Positions 33,854 to 46,325 of a stretch of 64,000 nt of DNA are shown piece after piece (the first letter of the stretch is position 1; every line of letters begins with the position of its first letter). The stretch spans positions 992,001-1,056,000 of the forward strand of contig JANTQA010000048.1 in assembly GCA_027625915.1 (NCBI GenBank). Reading direction: 5' to 3'. The DNA comes from Anaeramoeba flamelloides. Its lineage: Eukaryota > Metamonada > Anaeramoebidae. The translations under genes and the position numbers were made by a program. A model generated the notes under the pieces. The model was not told where the DNA came from. It was given only the letters and a program-made list of their open reading frames with translations, and did no database searches.

Positions 33854-36215
33854 TTTCAAAGTATTAAAAGTTTAAATCGAAAAATAATAAAAGTAATAAA
33901 AAATAAATTGTTTTTTAAGAATTTTGATTTTGTTTAAAATTGAACATTCTTTCTGAAAGGAGAGTTACAGTTTCTTATTCAGAGAGCAAATTTAGAATTA
34001 TTTTGTGAAATTTTAAAAAGATGATTCATCAAGATAATCAAAAACTTTTCAACTAAAAATCAAGTGATTAATACTTGTACATAAATCGTACAAACGAGAA
34101 AATAATTCCTAACTTGATGAGAACTAAATTTTACTGATTATGATAGTGTCTAATCTTTCTTTGAAAAAAAATCGATTCATTCTTTTGAATGTTTTTGAAA
34201 ATGTTACTGAAACTCTTTTTTTTTTTTAAGGGAAAGAGCAACAAAAAAAAAATCTTTGAAAAAATTTAATAATAAATCTAAAAATCTTAAGACCAAATCT
34301 TGAAATTTCAAAAAAAAAGGAGAAATATGAGTGTTGCCAAGACAGGAAATGTCTTTACAGACGAATTTCAGAAAGGAATTATAATTTTTAAAGGTTTGAT
34401 CGATTTTTTTGTTTTTTGAAATATTCAAAATCCAACTTATTTTCTAATTAATATCAAAAAACAATATAATCTTCTAAAGTATAAAGGAATCTTATTTCAT
34501 GCACAGGAATTGTAGAAAAATATACTTTAAAAATCAAATTATATCTTTTAAAAATAAATTATTCAAAAAAAAATATATAAATTATTGTAAACTTGAAACA
34601 TTTATAATTTCTTATTCATTATTAATTAGGAAACGCGGAATAATAAAATTACCTTTATTTTGCAAAAACCCAAAATTATATTTATATTTTTTTTATTCAT
34701 ACTAGAATGTTGGTAAAATAATAACGTATGGGTAATTTTTATTGAAAAAATGAAAAGAAATAATGTAATTTTAATCCAGAGATAAGAGAATAGAAAAGAA
34801 AGTAAGTGATGAAAGAGTATCTAACAATAACTAGAAAAAAGTAAAATATTCATTTAATGTTTTTTTATTGCACCCAGGGTATTTATGGATTATTAATGAT
34901 AATACAAAAATCTTTTGAATCATAAATACTGCAGGCGGCTTTCTTTTAGATAGTCCTTAATGATCTGATGACAGTTTTATTTTAGGTATAAGATTTCAAT
35001 AACGCATAGTTTGTTTTAATTAAGATTTACAAATATTTTAACAACCTTTCATTCAAATAAAAATGTAGTATTAAGTTTTTAAATTAGAAGTTTATTAATA
35101 AATCACACATATAATGTTTATAATAAAAAATGATATGAATTTTAAAACAATGACTGAACAAAGATTTTGGTTTAATAAAATGAAACTTGATTCAAAATCT
35201 AGTTAATTTTTTAATGTTTTTTTAAAAAATAGCTTTGATTTTTTCACCAGAATTTACCAGCAAATAGCAAGTAAATTTTTATAACATATTTTTTAAAAGA
35301 AATGAAAAATGTTGAAATCTCAATAAAAAATCTCAAAAAAAAATATTGAAATTTCAAAAAAAAATGTTAATCTTTGGATTCTTCTGTCGAAAAAAAGACT
35401 ATAGAAAACTAAAAGAACGTTAAGATTTAAAAAAAAAAATAGTAAGAGAAATACAATAATTATTTTTTATTTCAATGATAAATATTTTGCTAAATTTTCT
35501 CATGCAATTGTTAAGGAAAATTACTATTCTTGAAAAATAAAAATTGATTTTAATACTTAAAAAATTTATTATTATTTTATTTTGTACTTTTGGTTTCTTT
35601 TTTTATTTTTGAATATTTTTTTTTAATTTGGGTAAAAAATAGTGAAAGAACATTAGCCTAATTTAATATAAACTCTATTTCAAAATCAATTGACCCATTA
35701 AAAATCAAATTTTATAGAAAAATATTTTTAATAATTGAATTTATCTATTATAATTGAAAAATTTCGATTTTAATATTCAGTTCTACACTCAAGAAATATT
35801 AGTTTTTTATCTAAAAATAAAAGAAAGAAAAATAAAAAAAGCAATTAAAAAAAATTCGGGCCTTTATTTTGAAATTAGCATTACTTAAAAAATAGAAAAT
35901 TTAAAAAAGTAGTAAAACCCATTTATCGATTCTCCTTCCATTTTAATAACTAAATAAAATCTCTTTTTCATATTTGAAACCAATTTTTTCATTAATTCAT
36001 CTGTTACTTCTTTCCAATTTTTCATTTTCATTTTCCATTTTAACAAAACACTTTGGGAAAAGTAAATAAGAGAAAAAATGATTTATTTTCAAACTTTTCA
36101 ATGTGAGGAGATGATCTTCAAAACAATATATAAGCAATTCAAAATTCAAATCTAACATGGGCCATTTATTCTGAAATTTAGTTTATTTTTAGTTTTATTT
36201 TGTTATATGTAGATT

Positions 36216-36304
<89 letters not shown>

Positions 36305-38001
36305 TCTAACAATTCCAAATATAAAAATAAACCCAAAAATAAAAAGTAAAAAAATGAAAAATTAGAAAATAGATAATATTTTTTCATGAAACTAATAGAA
36401 TAACTTTATAAAAATTTTTGATAAAAATGAATGGGTTGTAATTATTGTAAACATGAGTGAAAAATAAAAGTAATTTTTTAAATTAATAAACATATTTAAT
36501 GTTATATATAATTGTTAAAACATTTTATTTGTAGTGTTTTTTAACTTTCCAATAGTACTTTAATTATTTGAAAATATAATAAAAATATAATTAAGCATTT
36601 TCAATATTTTTCGAGATAATTCTATTGTTATCTCGTTGAAAAAATTGTTTAATAATTTTCATTGTAAATTTAAGGAATTAAAGAAGGATTATTTGATAAA
36701 ATTTCATCAGTATTCATCGAAGGAAATTTTATAGGAAATTATCTAGCAATTTTGTTAAAAGATTAGAACTTAATAAAAAAAAATATGAAACTGGTTAAAA
36801 GATAATGGAAATTTTAATGATTTATTATATACTATTACTTATATAAAAGTTCCTAAAATACGTATTTGTTTTCGAACTGTTCTTGTTGGTGTTTTTTTTT
36901 TTTAATACCTATTCACATGTGTAAAAAGTGATGTCTTAATAAGTTTGAGAAAGTTCAATGAAAATAAGAGTATTATATAAGAAGTCAACAATTTCACTTT
37001 TTTTTAATTTACAATTGGATCTAAAAATTATTTTGTTTCTTTATTTTAACTTTTTTTATTATTTCAAATAGCTTTCTTAAAAATAGTTTTCCTATTTTTT
37101 TTTTCTATTTAAACATCAAATAAAATGTCACAATATATTATTGAAAAAATAAAAAAGAGTAAATTATGTATCATTCTCCAAAGTAGATCAGATAAATCAA
37201 CTTAACAGTCTATTTTAGTATTTAATTTTCTTTCTAAATAAAATCTTTACAAAAGTCGTTTTTTAAAAGTTCTTAAAATACAAAAAAACTAGACACAAAC
37301 AGTAAAAGTAAAAAAAAAATTGTTTTTTGAATATCTATGATGCTTATAAATTCAAATAAATGATTAAAAATTTTTAATTCCATGATAATTTCGAAATTTT
37401 TTTACCCTAGATTTGAATAAAGCATTTCATTGGTTTAAATGTGAAGAAACTTAATTAAATAGTTGATCTTCAAATTATTCTTTTTCAGGAACTGTTTTAA
37501 AAAGTAGATTTATTAAATTTACAAAAATATAAATAACGAAAAATTATATTTATATTGATTTTGGATTTATCAGGAAAAAAAATGATAGAACAAAGAAAGC
37601 ATATTTATTTTCTGATCCTTTTCAGTTTGGTCAAAAAAATCTTAAAAAGAATAAAAAAATATAATTCATGTTCCATCCCCAAGATATCTTAAATAATAGT
37701 ATAAACATACCAACTTTTTTAGAATTGTCAACCAAGATATGCTCAAGAGAGGATTGTAAAACAACCTCTTGTTTTTTATGACAATTTTGACTTTTATTGG
37801 TTGAGCCCACTTAAATTCACAAGTAATTAAATTCTTTTTTCTTTGGCAAATAAAAGAGTCTTTCAATACTTTAGAGTCTTATTCTAAGTAACTAAGAATT
37901 TAACACACAAAACAGTTTTAAAATAAGCACAAATTATAAACACTTAGTTATTTTGTCAAAATCTACTCAATATTTTATTCATTTTTTTTTCATTTGCCAA
38001 A
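33854..38001. other. Intergenic region between divergent genes
   Basis: About 4.1 kb between the Fes1 start (-) and the pentaspan gene start (+), so both promoters should be here. A partial R4 end lies near 35667 and a TA/GT microsatellite near 36212-36300. No gene-like frame; the 37666-37866 minus frame was considered and rejected. Confidence 0.4.
36212..36300. repeat. Compound (TA)n-(GT)n microsatellite
   Basis: About 30 bases of alternating A and T are followed, after AAGGT, by about 50 bases of alternating G and T. Similar junctions of purine-pyrimidine repeats occur at 41688-41735 and 45700-45790. Confidence 0.9.
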
Positions 38002-41000
38002 ATGAAATTTATTAATGAAAAATTATTCCTATTTTTCATACTACTGATCCTTCTTCATTCGATAAACACAATTGAAAATTTAAATGAAAATGAAGAAAAG
38101 AAAACAGATAACTCAAAAAACCAATTCTTTTCCAAATTTAGTCAACCACTAAGCGATAGCAGACTCAGAACTTTTCCTTATCAAAATTTTGATCCAAGTT
38201 CCTCAAAATATAATTCTGTAACTTTTTTAAATTGACTATTTTTCTTTCAAAGAGAAATGTACCTCAAGACACAAAATTAATTACAATTCACTTTCAAAAC
38301 CCATGCTTTTAATTTTCAACTTTTTTTTTTTTTTTTTTACTTTCTTCTTTATCTAATTAAATTCTCCTCTTGACGAATCTTCACAATTAATAAGAAACTA
38401 ACAAAAGCAGCTTTTGTTGGAATTGGGCCTGGTATATTTATATTTGTCGTGCTTTTGGTTTACTTATTTTATCATTTCCGCATTTATCGAAATAAGGATA
38501 ACTTAACAGGTGACTATAGCCAAAAAACAAAAAGCTTTTTAAAAATTCTTTTTGTAATACTCACTGCACTAACCACGTAAAATTATTTTTGAAAAATAAA
38601 AAAAAAAAAAATACAAAAAAGAAAACAAAAAAATAAAACAAACAAATTATTGTTTTCCAAATTTGGATCATAAATAAATGAGAAAGTTTGAAGAAAGGAT
38701 TTTACCAAAAACGATAAAAAAAAATCGGAAAGCTAACACTAAAAGCTTTTTGGTTTTAGTTTTAGTAACAACAATTGCAATGGTTGTGTGTAATTGTATA
38801 TTTTTGATACCTTTTTTCCAAAAGAAAGAAGAACAAAAACAAAATCTTTTCTTTTTAAAAAAACATCAACACATTTTTATTCTAACCTTCTTCTCATTCT
38901 TTGTTGTCTTTTGCTTCCACCACCTCCTCAATACTAATTTGAATCACCACAGCATTTTTTTTATTTTGCAATTAATTATTTTAATTGTGTCTGCTGAAGA
39001 AACATACCCAACACTTGATCAAATTCAAAACACTGCAAAAAGAGTTTCAAACCAAAGACTACTTTTTGCTCATAATTACTCAAACACAATTGAGAATGAC
39101 TCGTTGCTTGCCGACAAGTCCTTAAATTTTTACCAACATTCTAAAAATCATCTCAACAGTCTTCGTACAAAGCTTACTCTCCAGGACGGTGTTATTGTTT
39201 TTATAGATGTGCTGCTTTTGGCTTCGATTATTTTAGGTAACATTCACCTTTCATTTAATCCATTCAGAAAATTTTTGAATTATACAAAACCTTCCAAAAG
39301 AACATACAAAACCAAACCAAACCAAACACAAACAAAACAAAACAAATCAAATCAAATCATTTCATCAGTTCCCATAAAAATCCTGAAAATGGTTTGTATT
39401 CCGAAGAAATCCAAAATTAAATAACATTTTCAAAATGTAAGTTACCCAAAGAAACCAAAATAACATAGCAAAAATGTGGAAAGTGTAATTTTTATAAATT
39501 TATTATTTGATTACAAGATCCAGTATTTAACACAAAGTTTGTCTATAAGATAATTGCTTTTATTCAACCTCCAAAAAAGAAATGAAAATTTTTCAATATA
39601 AGCTATCACAAGACATGACTTGTATGAAAAAATAAAATTGAAGATCTTGGGTTTTTTCAACTAATACGGTTAAAATCAAATTACCATAACTAAAAGTGTA
39701 TTTCAAAGTTCAATAAGAAAGCTAAATTAAATTTTCGAGAAATATCATTTCTAATTAATGTTTGGAAGATCTTTGAGTTTCTTCAAAAAATAATTAGTAA
39801 AATATTTAGGAACTTGAACTCAAAATTTTCATTTATTAATTGAAAAATCAGAGTTTATTGAATTCATGTACCTTTGCAATTAATAAAGTTAATTTACAAT
39901 CTATTGAATATTGCAGAAGTTCAAAAATTTAATTCTATTGACTTTTTGTTTGTTGTTTGGTAAAAAATTTTTAAATCAATTCAAAAAAGAATCTTAAGGG
40001 TCGAGTCATTACGATGAAATTTTTTTTTCTGAAATGGAAAAAAACTTTTTAGTAATTTTTATGAGGACCTAACACCAATCAAAAACCAACCAACCTATGA
40101 TGTACGATCGATCTCCAAAAATCAACAACTCAAGATGAGAACATTTTTAGAAAAAAGCGCCCAAGAGCGACACTCAATTTCCAATTAGAATGGTTAGAAT
40201 ATACAATTTTGAAAACAACTATGTCAGTTTTGAAGTGTCGCTCTTTGGCGCTTTTTGAGATCTTGGTGATTTTTGTTTTCTTTTTTTTCATTTTTCAAAT
40301 GAGTTATTTTTATCGAAAGAATATTATAAAATCCATACTTGGTCAAATTTATAGGGTTACAAAATAACCACAAATTAGATTAAATCGAATTAAATTGATT
40401 GCAAAATTCAAGAAAGCAATTTGTTACAAATTAAAGAAATTTCACCATTTGGAAATAGAAAATGAGAAAAGATGAATTTTTTTTTTTATATTTTGATTTT
40501 TTGAAATTGAGAACTCTTTCAAACTTATTTTTCTTTGTTGAATTTTTTGTCAAAGAGATCCAATGAAATTTTTTATTTTGTTATTTGAATTTTGTCAACC
40601 AAAAGAAGGACTATTTCACAATACCCTTTTTGGTCTCAGGCCACCCCTTGAGTATAGGGCATATTCACGGTAAATGACTAGACCCTTAAGATCACAAAAA
40701 TCACAGAAATCGAAGATAAACAATAATTTGTAAGAAAAAATCATAATTTTTTTTTTTGAGAAAGGAGTATAAACCACATTCTAGATGTGCTTATACTTAA
40801 ATTTCCTTTTCTAAATTTAAGTGTAAAGCCATAGATTTCACGATTATTAATTAATGAACGTAATTTTAGACTGTCTTGGTTTAAAATTAATTTATTGAGA
40901 TTTAATTCATTGAATTTGTTTAGAAATATTAATCAATCATTTTAATTGTAAGGACACCCACATAAAAAATGATCGATATTTTTCTATCATTTCCTTCTCT

Positions 41001-41687
41001 TCATATTTTAAGCATAAAAAACAAAATTGATTTGTAAACATATTTATCATTACATAGTAATATCTATTTAAGCAATTAGTAAATTACTTGATTTTTAGAA
41101 TTGTTGTACTTGTTGGGTAACTTAAATAACTTTGGGTAATAAATAAAAAATTTTGATCTTTTATTATTGTGAAATATTTTTGTAGAGTGTCGTCGGGTGT
41201 CGTAGAGTTCCGTCGAGTGCTGTAGAGTGCCTAGGTTTTCTTGAGATTTTTTGTTTTATTTGTTAAGTGTTCTAGGTTTTTTTTTACTTTTTGAAATAAA
41301 CCGAAAATTTATTAAAATTTTCTGTTCATTTCAAAAATTAAAAAAAACCTAACGAAAATCTATTAATTTTCCAAATAAACAGAAAACTCAAGAAAACCTA
41401 AAGGCGCTTTTCCAGAATTCAAAAGAATTCAGCTAAACTATTGATTTTACTAAATTCTTTTATATTCTGGAAAAGTTAATGGCGGCTTTTTTTTGATTTT
41501 TGTTTTTATTTCAAAAATTGATAGATTTTCTAATCAAAACAAAAATTAAAAAAAAACTAATTGTGATTTGCAGGATTCAAAACAATTGAGTATAATCTTA
41601 AATTTTACTTTTTATTTCATTAATTAAAAAAAAACTAACAACATTTCCAACACTTAGAAATCGATATTTCATTATATATGTACACCT

Positions 41688-41739
<52 letters not shown>

Positions 41740-44700
41740 TGTATAATTACCGGTTTCTTTTTTTAGTTCAATTAAATCTTTTGAATTTCAGTTGATTTTA
41801 TTATTTATTCGTTGATTGAATTTTATTAATTTTTCTCAATAAGGAAGAGATGGATTTTTTAATGAATTTTCATTAAATAAAACTTTGAGATCCTAAATTT
41901 AAGATATTAGTGTCTACCACAGAGAAGTATGTTGTTATTGAAGCAAAGTCATTAGTACTAGATTGTTGAAATGTCTCCGAAAAAATCTTATAGAAAAATA
42001 GCAAAAAAAGTTGATCTTAGTTAATTAAAAATGATACTTGTATTAACAAAAAAAAAAAAAAGAAAGAATTACAGAGAAAACAATCTCCAATACAAGACAA
42101 ATTTAAAGGATGACTTCTCAATCTAAACACTTCATAGTTGAAAAATATCCTTTTTAAATTTGTTTTGAAATTTCTATTTGTTGCCAAAACATTTATTTTT
42201 TTTTTCAATAATTTAATATTTAACTCAATATATTATTTTTACAAATTATTTTCACATATTGGTGTTTATATTGAAAATAAAACCAACTTTGTAGAAAAAG
42301 AACCAAAAAAATAATTGATCTTTTGGTCTTTATGTTAATAATTATTGAATAAATCCTGAAATTTAAAAATTGAAAAAATAGTTACTTTTTCAAGTTTAAA
42401 TTGTTGATTTTTAAATATTGAAATACTAAATAATAATTCAAAAATATTGGCACACGAAATAATAAAAAACTCCTCAGTTTATTATATTTTCATTTAAATT
42501 AAATCAGGAAATTATTTTATTAAAAAAATTTTTAACGTTTTTATAATCGTTTTTTTTTTTTAAATTGAGTCTTGATAACACCCGATTTCTTTTCTTTTCT
42601 TTTCAAAAAATATTCAAGATCAAGCAAGTACGAATTCAAAAGAATTAAGTACAATCTTTGGCTTTTCAAATAAACAAAAAACCCTAACTGCACTTTGAGT
42701 TTAATTTACACTTCTACATCAATAGCAATGTAATGTTAAATCATTTGAATAACATTATTTAATACCTTTTCATTTTAATTATTTAATTTTTCAATAGAAA
42801 ATATCTAAAATTGTTTAAAAGTATATTTTTTTTTATAATCAATTTTTGAATTTGCTTGAGAATTTTATCTGTTTTTTTAATTCGAAAAAAAAAGCACTGA
42901 TTTGGCCAGTAATTGGTTTAAATGAATTAAAAAAAAAATAATAGATAATTAAAATAATTTTTACACTAAGTCAAATAAAAAACTATATAATTTAATTTGA
43001 ATCATATTAAAAACTTTTCAACCAAAGGTTTTATTTTTCTGAGAAATTATTTTAATCAAATAAATTATTTGATAAATTTCGTTATGTTGTAAAAAATTAC
43101 CTCAAGTTTTCATTAAAGTCGAAATACCAAACAGCAACTTATTCAAAAATCAGAAAATATACAAGATCTCGTTTAAAGTTCCATTTTAATTTTGAATGCT
43201 TTTATTATTATGCTGGTGATTTAATAGAAAAAAGAAAAGAAAGAAAAAAAATAACTTTTAAGATACAGGTTAATGGGCAGTGGTAATCTTTTCAGTAACA
43301 ATTCAGAAAACCAGGGGTTTAAACCGTGATCACTATAAATTTTCCGATTTATTTATCAATATTCGAAAAACCACCAAATCCAACCAAGCTGCAATTTTAA
43401 CAGAAAATCAAGCTTATATTTCTAAAAATTATCTATTAACAGGGGAACTCATTTTACTGAAATCAATTTCTGACTTTTAGTCCCTGATTAAAAATTGGAA
43501 TATAGGATCCACTCAAATCCATGATAATTTTAGCATAGGGAAACTAATTTGGAGAGAAATACCCGGATTCCTTCAATATATTCAACCAATCTCTAATTTC
43601 AAGTGTTGACGATTAAGATACAAAAAAAGATAATATAGTGTTAGGATTCTTTAATGAAAAAACAAAAAATATAAAGAAATAACAAAAAGAAAAAAAAAAT
43701 AATTTTTTTTAATTTTGGCGGTCTTATTTTTAATATTATCTTCTTTGAAATAAAATTTTTTATTTCACACAACTTTAAAATATTTAAATCTGTAAAACAA
43801 GTAAAAATATCATTTATAATTAGCAATGATATTTATAAGTATATTTTCATAAAAAAAAATAATGTAGATAATGTAATCATCATAATACTTATCCTTTCTA
43901 TTTTTCATTTTTATTCTCATATTTTTAATTTCTCTTAATAGCTTATGTAACAATGCAAAAAAGAAGAAAATTTTTATTAGTAATTACAATAATCTCATTT
44001 TTATTTTTATCATCAATTTATTTTATCCTTTTTGGGATCACCTTTTCTGCTGCCTCTGCACTTGACGATACATGCGAAGATTTGAATAAAGAAAAAGCCA
44101 GTAATTAAACTTATTTTTAATTTCTTTTTCTACCTTACCATTCTCATATTCATTTTAATTGCCATTGCCTCTGAGAACATTTTATCTGGAAAAATAAATT
44201 TTTTTGTATTATTCAATTTTACACTTTTGGAATTATTTTCTCAAAATGTTTTCATAATTGCTGCATATCTTTATAATTCTAATAATCATTATTTATCCAC
44301 CTTTACTTCTTTTCATATCTTTAATAACATATTCTAATTAAAAAATATTTTTTTCACTTAAAAAAACAATAGGTGTCTATGATTATTTTCTTGAATCTTT
44401 CAATAAAAAGTATTTACAAGAAAAATTTTTGCTTATTGAAAATATAAAAAATGGAACTTTGGAACAGATAAATAATTTGACTTACCCAGATATATATTTT
44501 GAAGAAACAATTCATACTTGTGATTCTGAGAAATATGAAAATGATACAGAACAAATTCAAATTTTAAAAGAGAAGATAGTTAATTCAATTATATTGAAAA
44601 CAAATTGCAATTCCTATATTGAAAAACAAGATATAGTTCCTTTATTAAACAAAGATAAAATTTGTAATCGTTTATTAATTGATTATGATTTTTTTTCATC

Positions 44701-44853
44701 AATGAATTTGTCAATAGGTATATTATTGTTATCTTTAGCAATGATTCAATTTTTATTACATAGAATTTATTCGGAAGAGGATGAATGGTTTCCGGTAAGT
44801 AATCCAAAATATATTATTATTATAATTTTTATTCTTATTATTATTACTCCAAA

Positions 44854-44892
<39 letters not shown>

Positions 44893-45473
44893 TTCTTAAT
44901 TATTCTTGTAAATGATTAATAAAAATTATAAAACATACCTTTTTTTTTTTATTACATTGATAGCCTTATTCGATGGATAAAACCGCACTCGATAATGATC
45001 AACAACAAGAGCAGCAACAACCAAAAGAATCACAAGATTCAGAACAACAAATAGACATGACTGATGAAGATTTTTTACCATTTGAAGAAACGGAATCTTC
45101 CGATGCTGGCTTATTAGAAAATAATAAGGACGGTGGATTAGATCAAATTGATAATTACGAAAATAAAAAAGTGCAAAAAAATGGAAAACGAGGATTCAGT
45201 TCAACAGGACTGCAAGGGGAAATTTTAAGTGAATATGAAGATGTACTTGATAATTCTCAAACATCTGAAGAATTTGAAAATTTAACCAAAGACGAAGAAT
45301 CATACTTTATCAAAATTAATAACCAAATTCTCAATAAACAGTTAAATGATACTTCAAATCAAAATGTTAATGATCTAAAATTTATTTCTACAGTTGATTT
45401 AAAAATGAGTGATTCGTATTTAAGCGAAGATAAATCAACAGATTATGATGAGTCATTTTCAGATGAAAAATAA
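38002..45473 (+). CDS. Tweety/prominin-like pentaspan membrane protein, 590 aa, six exons
   Basis: Exons 38002-38217, 38395-38576, 38953-39236, 43942-44100, 44373-44794 and 44964-45473. Every junction is GT...AG and all phases agree. A signal peptide (MKFINEKLFLFFILLILL) and a short ectodomain lead to TM1 (about 80-102) and TM2 (about 117-147). A loop of about 60 residues leads to TM3 (211-227) and TM4 (239-262), then a large loop starting ALDDTCEDL, and TM5 (393-410). The last 170 residues are a Gln/Glu/Asp-rich cytoplasmic tail. Signal peptide, 2+2+1 helices and a Cys-bearing D-x-C motif after TM4 are the layout of tweety homologs and prominins. These bind membrane lipids and shape protrusions. 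Family membership rests on layout, not alignment. The third intron is 4705 nt and full of repeats. Confidence 0.65.
40155..40260. repeat. Short palindromic repeat (foldback)
   Basis: AAAAAGCGCCCAAGAGCGAC, then ACTCAA, is mirrored by TTGAAGT, then GTCGCTCTTTGGCGCTTTTT, about 55 bp apart. Outer bases also pair partly. Half of the same sequence occurs at about 23785-23825 beside the mariner MITE, so it is dispersed. It lies in the third intron of the pentaspan gene. Confidence 0.7.
40745..41175 (-). mobile_element. LINE fragment in the pentaspan intron, antisense to the gene
   Basis: On the minus strand a frame reads NQFCFLCLKYEEKE. After one frame change it continues ENIDHFLCGCPYN, again the CxxC...H...C end of non-LTR polymerases, followed by about 70 more coding-like residues with stops. 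The inverted counterpart at 54262-54720 shares sequence from end to end, including the junction with the neighbouring foldback repeat. Confidence 0.6.
41175..41640. repeat. Foldback repeat family (AGTGYCGT), copy 3
   Basis: Head GTAGAGTGTCGTCGGGTGTCGTAGAGT. Inverted arms GTTCTAGG...TTTTTGAAATAAACCG and AAAAAAACCTAACG. A hairpin built on CCAGAATTCAAAAGAATTCAG with an inverse partner. It joins the LINE fragment at exactly the same point as the copy at 54105-54262. Confidence 0.65.
41688..41735. repeat. Compound (AC)n-(AT)n microsatellite
   Basis: ACACACACAC followed by about 32 bases of alternating A and T, within the pentaspan gene's third intron. Confidence 0.85.
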
Positions 45474-45699
45474 AAATTTATTAATAAAAAAATCTAAATT
45501 TTCTTGTTTGAATTAAATAAAAAAAATAAAATAATAATAAAAAATAAAAAAACGAATAAAAATTAAAGGAAATTTTGATTTTTTTTGTTTTTGATTTGAT
45601 TTTTCTTTTTTTTCTTCGATAATTTTGAACTAATTTAATTATAAAAATTTAAAATTATTAAAAATATTTGCTATATATATTATCAATAAATAAACACCC

Positions 45700-45720
45700 A
45701 CACATTCACACCCACACACC

Positions 45721-45775
<55 letters not shown>

Positions 45776-45790
45776 ATATATATATGTATA
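45700..45790. repeat. Compound (CA)n-(TA)n microsatellite
   Basis: Degenerate CACACC units, then about 35 bases of alternating T and A, then ATGTATGTATA variants. It sits 230 bp downstream of the pentaspan stop codon. Confidence 0.85.
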
Positions 45791-45799
45791 TGTATATTA

Positions 45800-46325
45800 A
45801 AAGTGTAAAATTATTGTTAGAGTTAAAACAGTTCAAAGAATAACAATACCACAATTTTATTCAATTTGGAAATAATTTTGATTCTTGTAAAAATGGAAAA
45901 TCATTTTTTCATCTTTTTGATTTTTTATTTTCATTTCTTTTTCTGAATTACGTAAAGTGTTTCGTTTGATCAATTTTTTTTGGATCATTGATATTTGATT
46001 AAGGTTGATGTTATTTTAAATAGAAAAAATCCACTAAAATTAGTTGGTAGTATCTAAACATTGAATTAATCAATTTTTCCGAATAGAATTTTAACAAATT
46101 TACTAATAAATTTTTTTGTTTTACTCTCTTTAAAATATTTCACACACACTTGATTTTAGTATTGATAATTAGATATTATTTATTACTAAATATTCAAATT
46201 TATAAATAATTGTGAACATTTGAATTGGTGAATCATTCCAAGTTGGTATTTCTTCTCAAATTGATTAAATTAGATTTTTTTTTTTTACAAAAATTGAATT
46301 TTGGTATTTTTAATAATTTTGTTTT
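45800..46325 (+). repeat. Dispersed repeat family R5, copy 3
   Basis: Matches 2330-2860 from GAGTTAAAACAGTTCAAAG through CAATTTGGAAATAATTTTG to TTGAATTTTGGTATTTTTAATAATTTTG. It starts next to a microsatellite, as dispersed repeats often do. Confidence 0.6.

Noticed and set aside
37666-37866. 66-codon minus-strand frame ending LRYLGDGT
   Set aside because: The YLG string hints at a reverse transcriptase, but nothing else in the frame or flanks agrees.
38678-39424. One uninterrupted 248-codon frame as a separate gene
   Set aside because: Its first third is intronic by the splice signals at 38576 and 38953. Only 38953-39236 belongs to the pentaspan gene. A short form ending via 39369-39424 is in phase but would lack TM4, the large loop, TM5 and the tail.
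43280-43480. 66-codon plus-strand frame in the pentaspan intron
   Set aside because: Somewhat coding-like, with similar peptide text continuing after the stop, but no recognisable family and no in-phase splice fit. It may be an old transposon piece.
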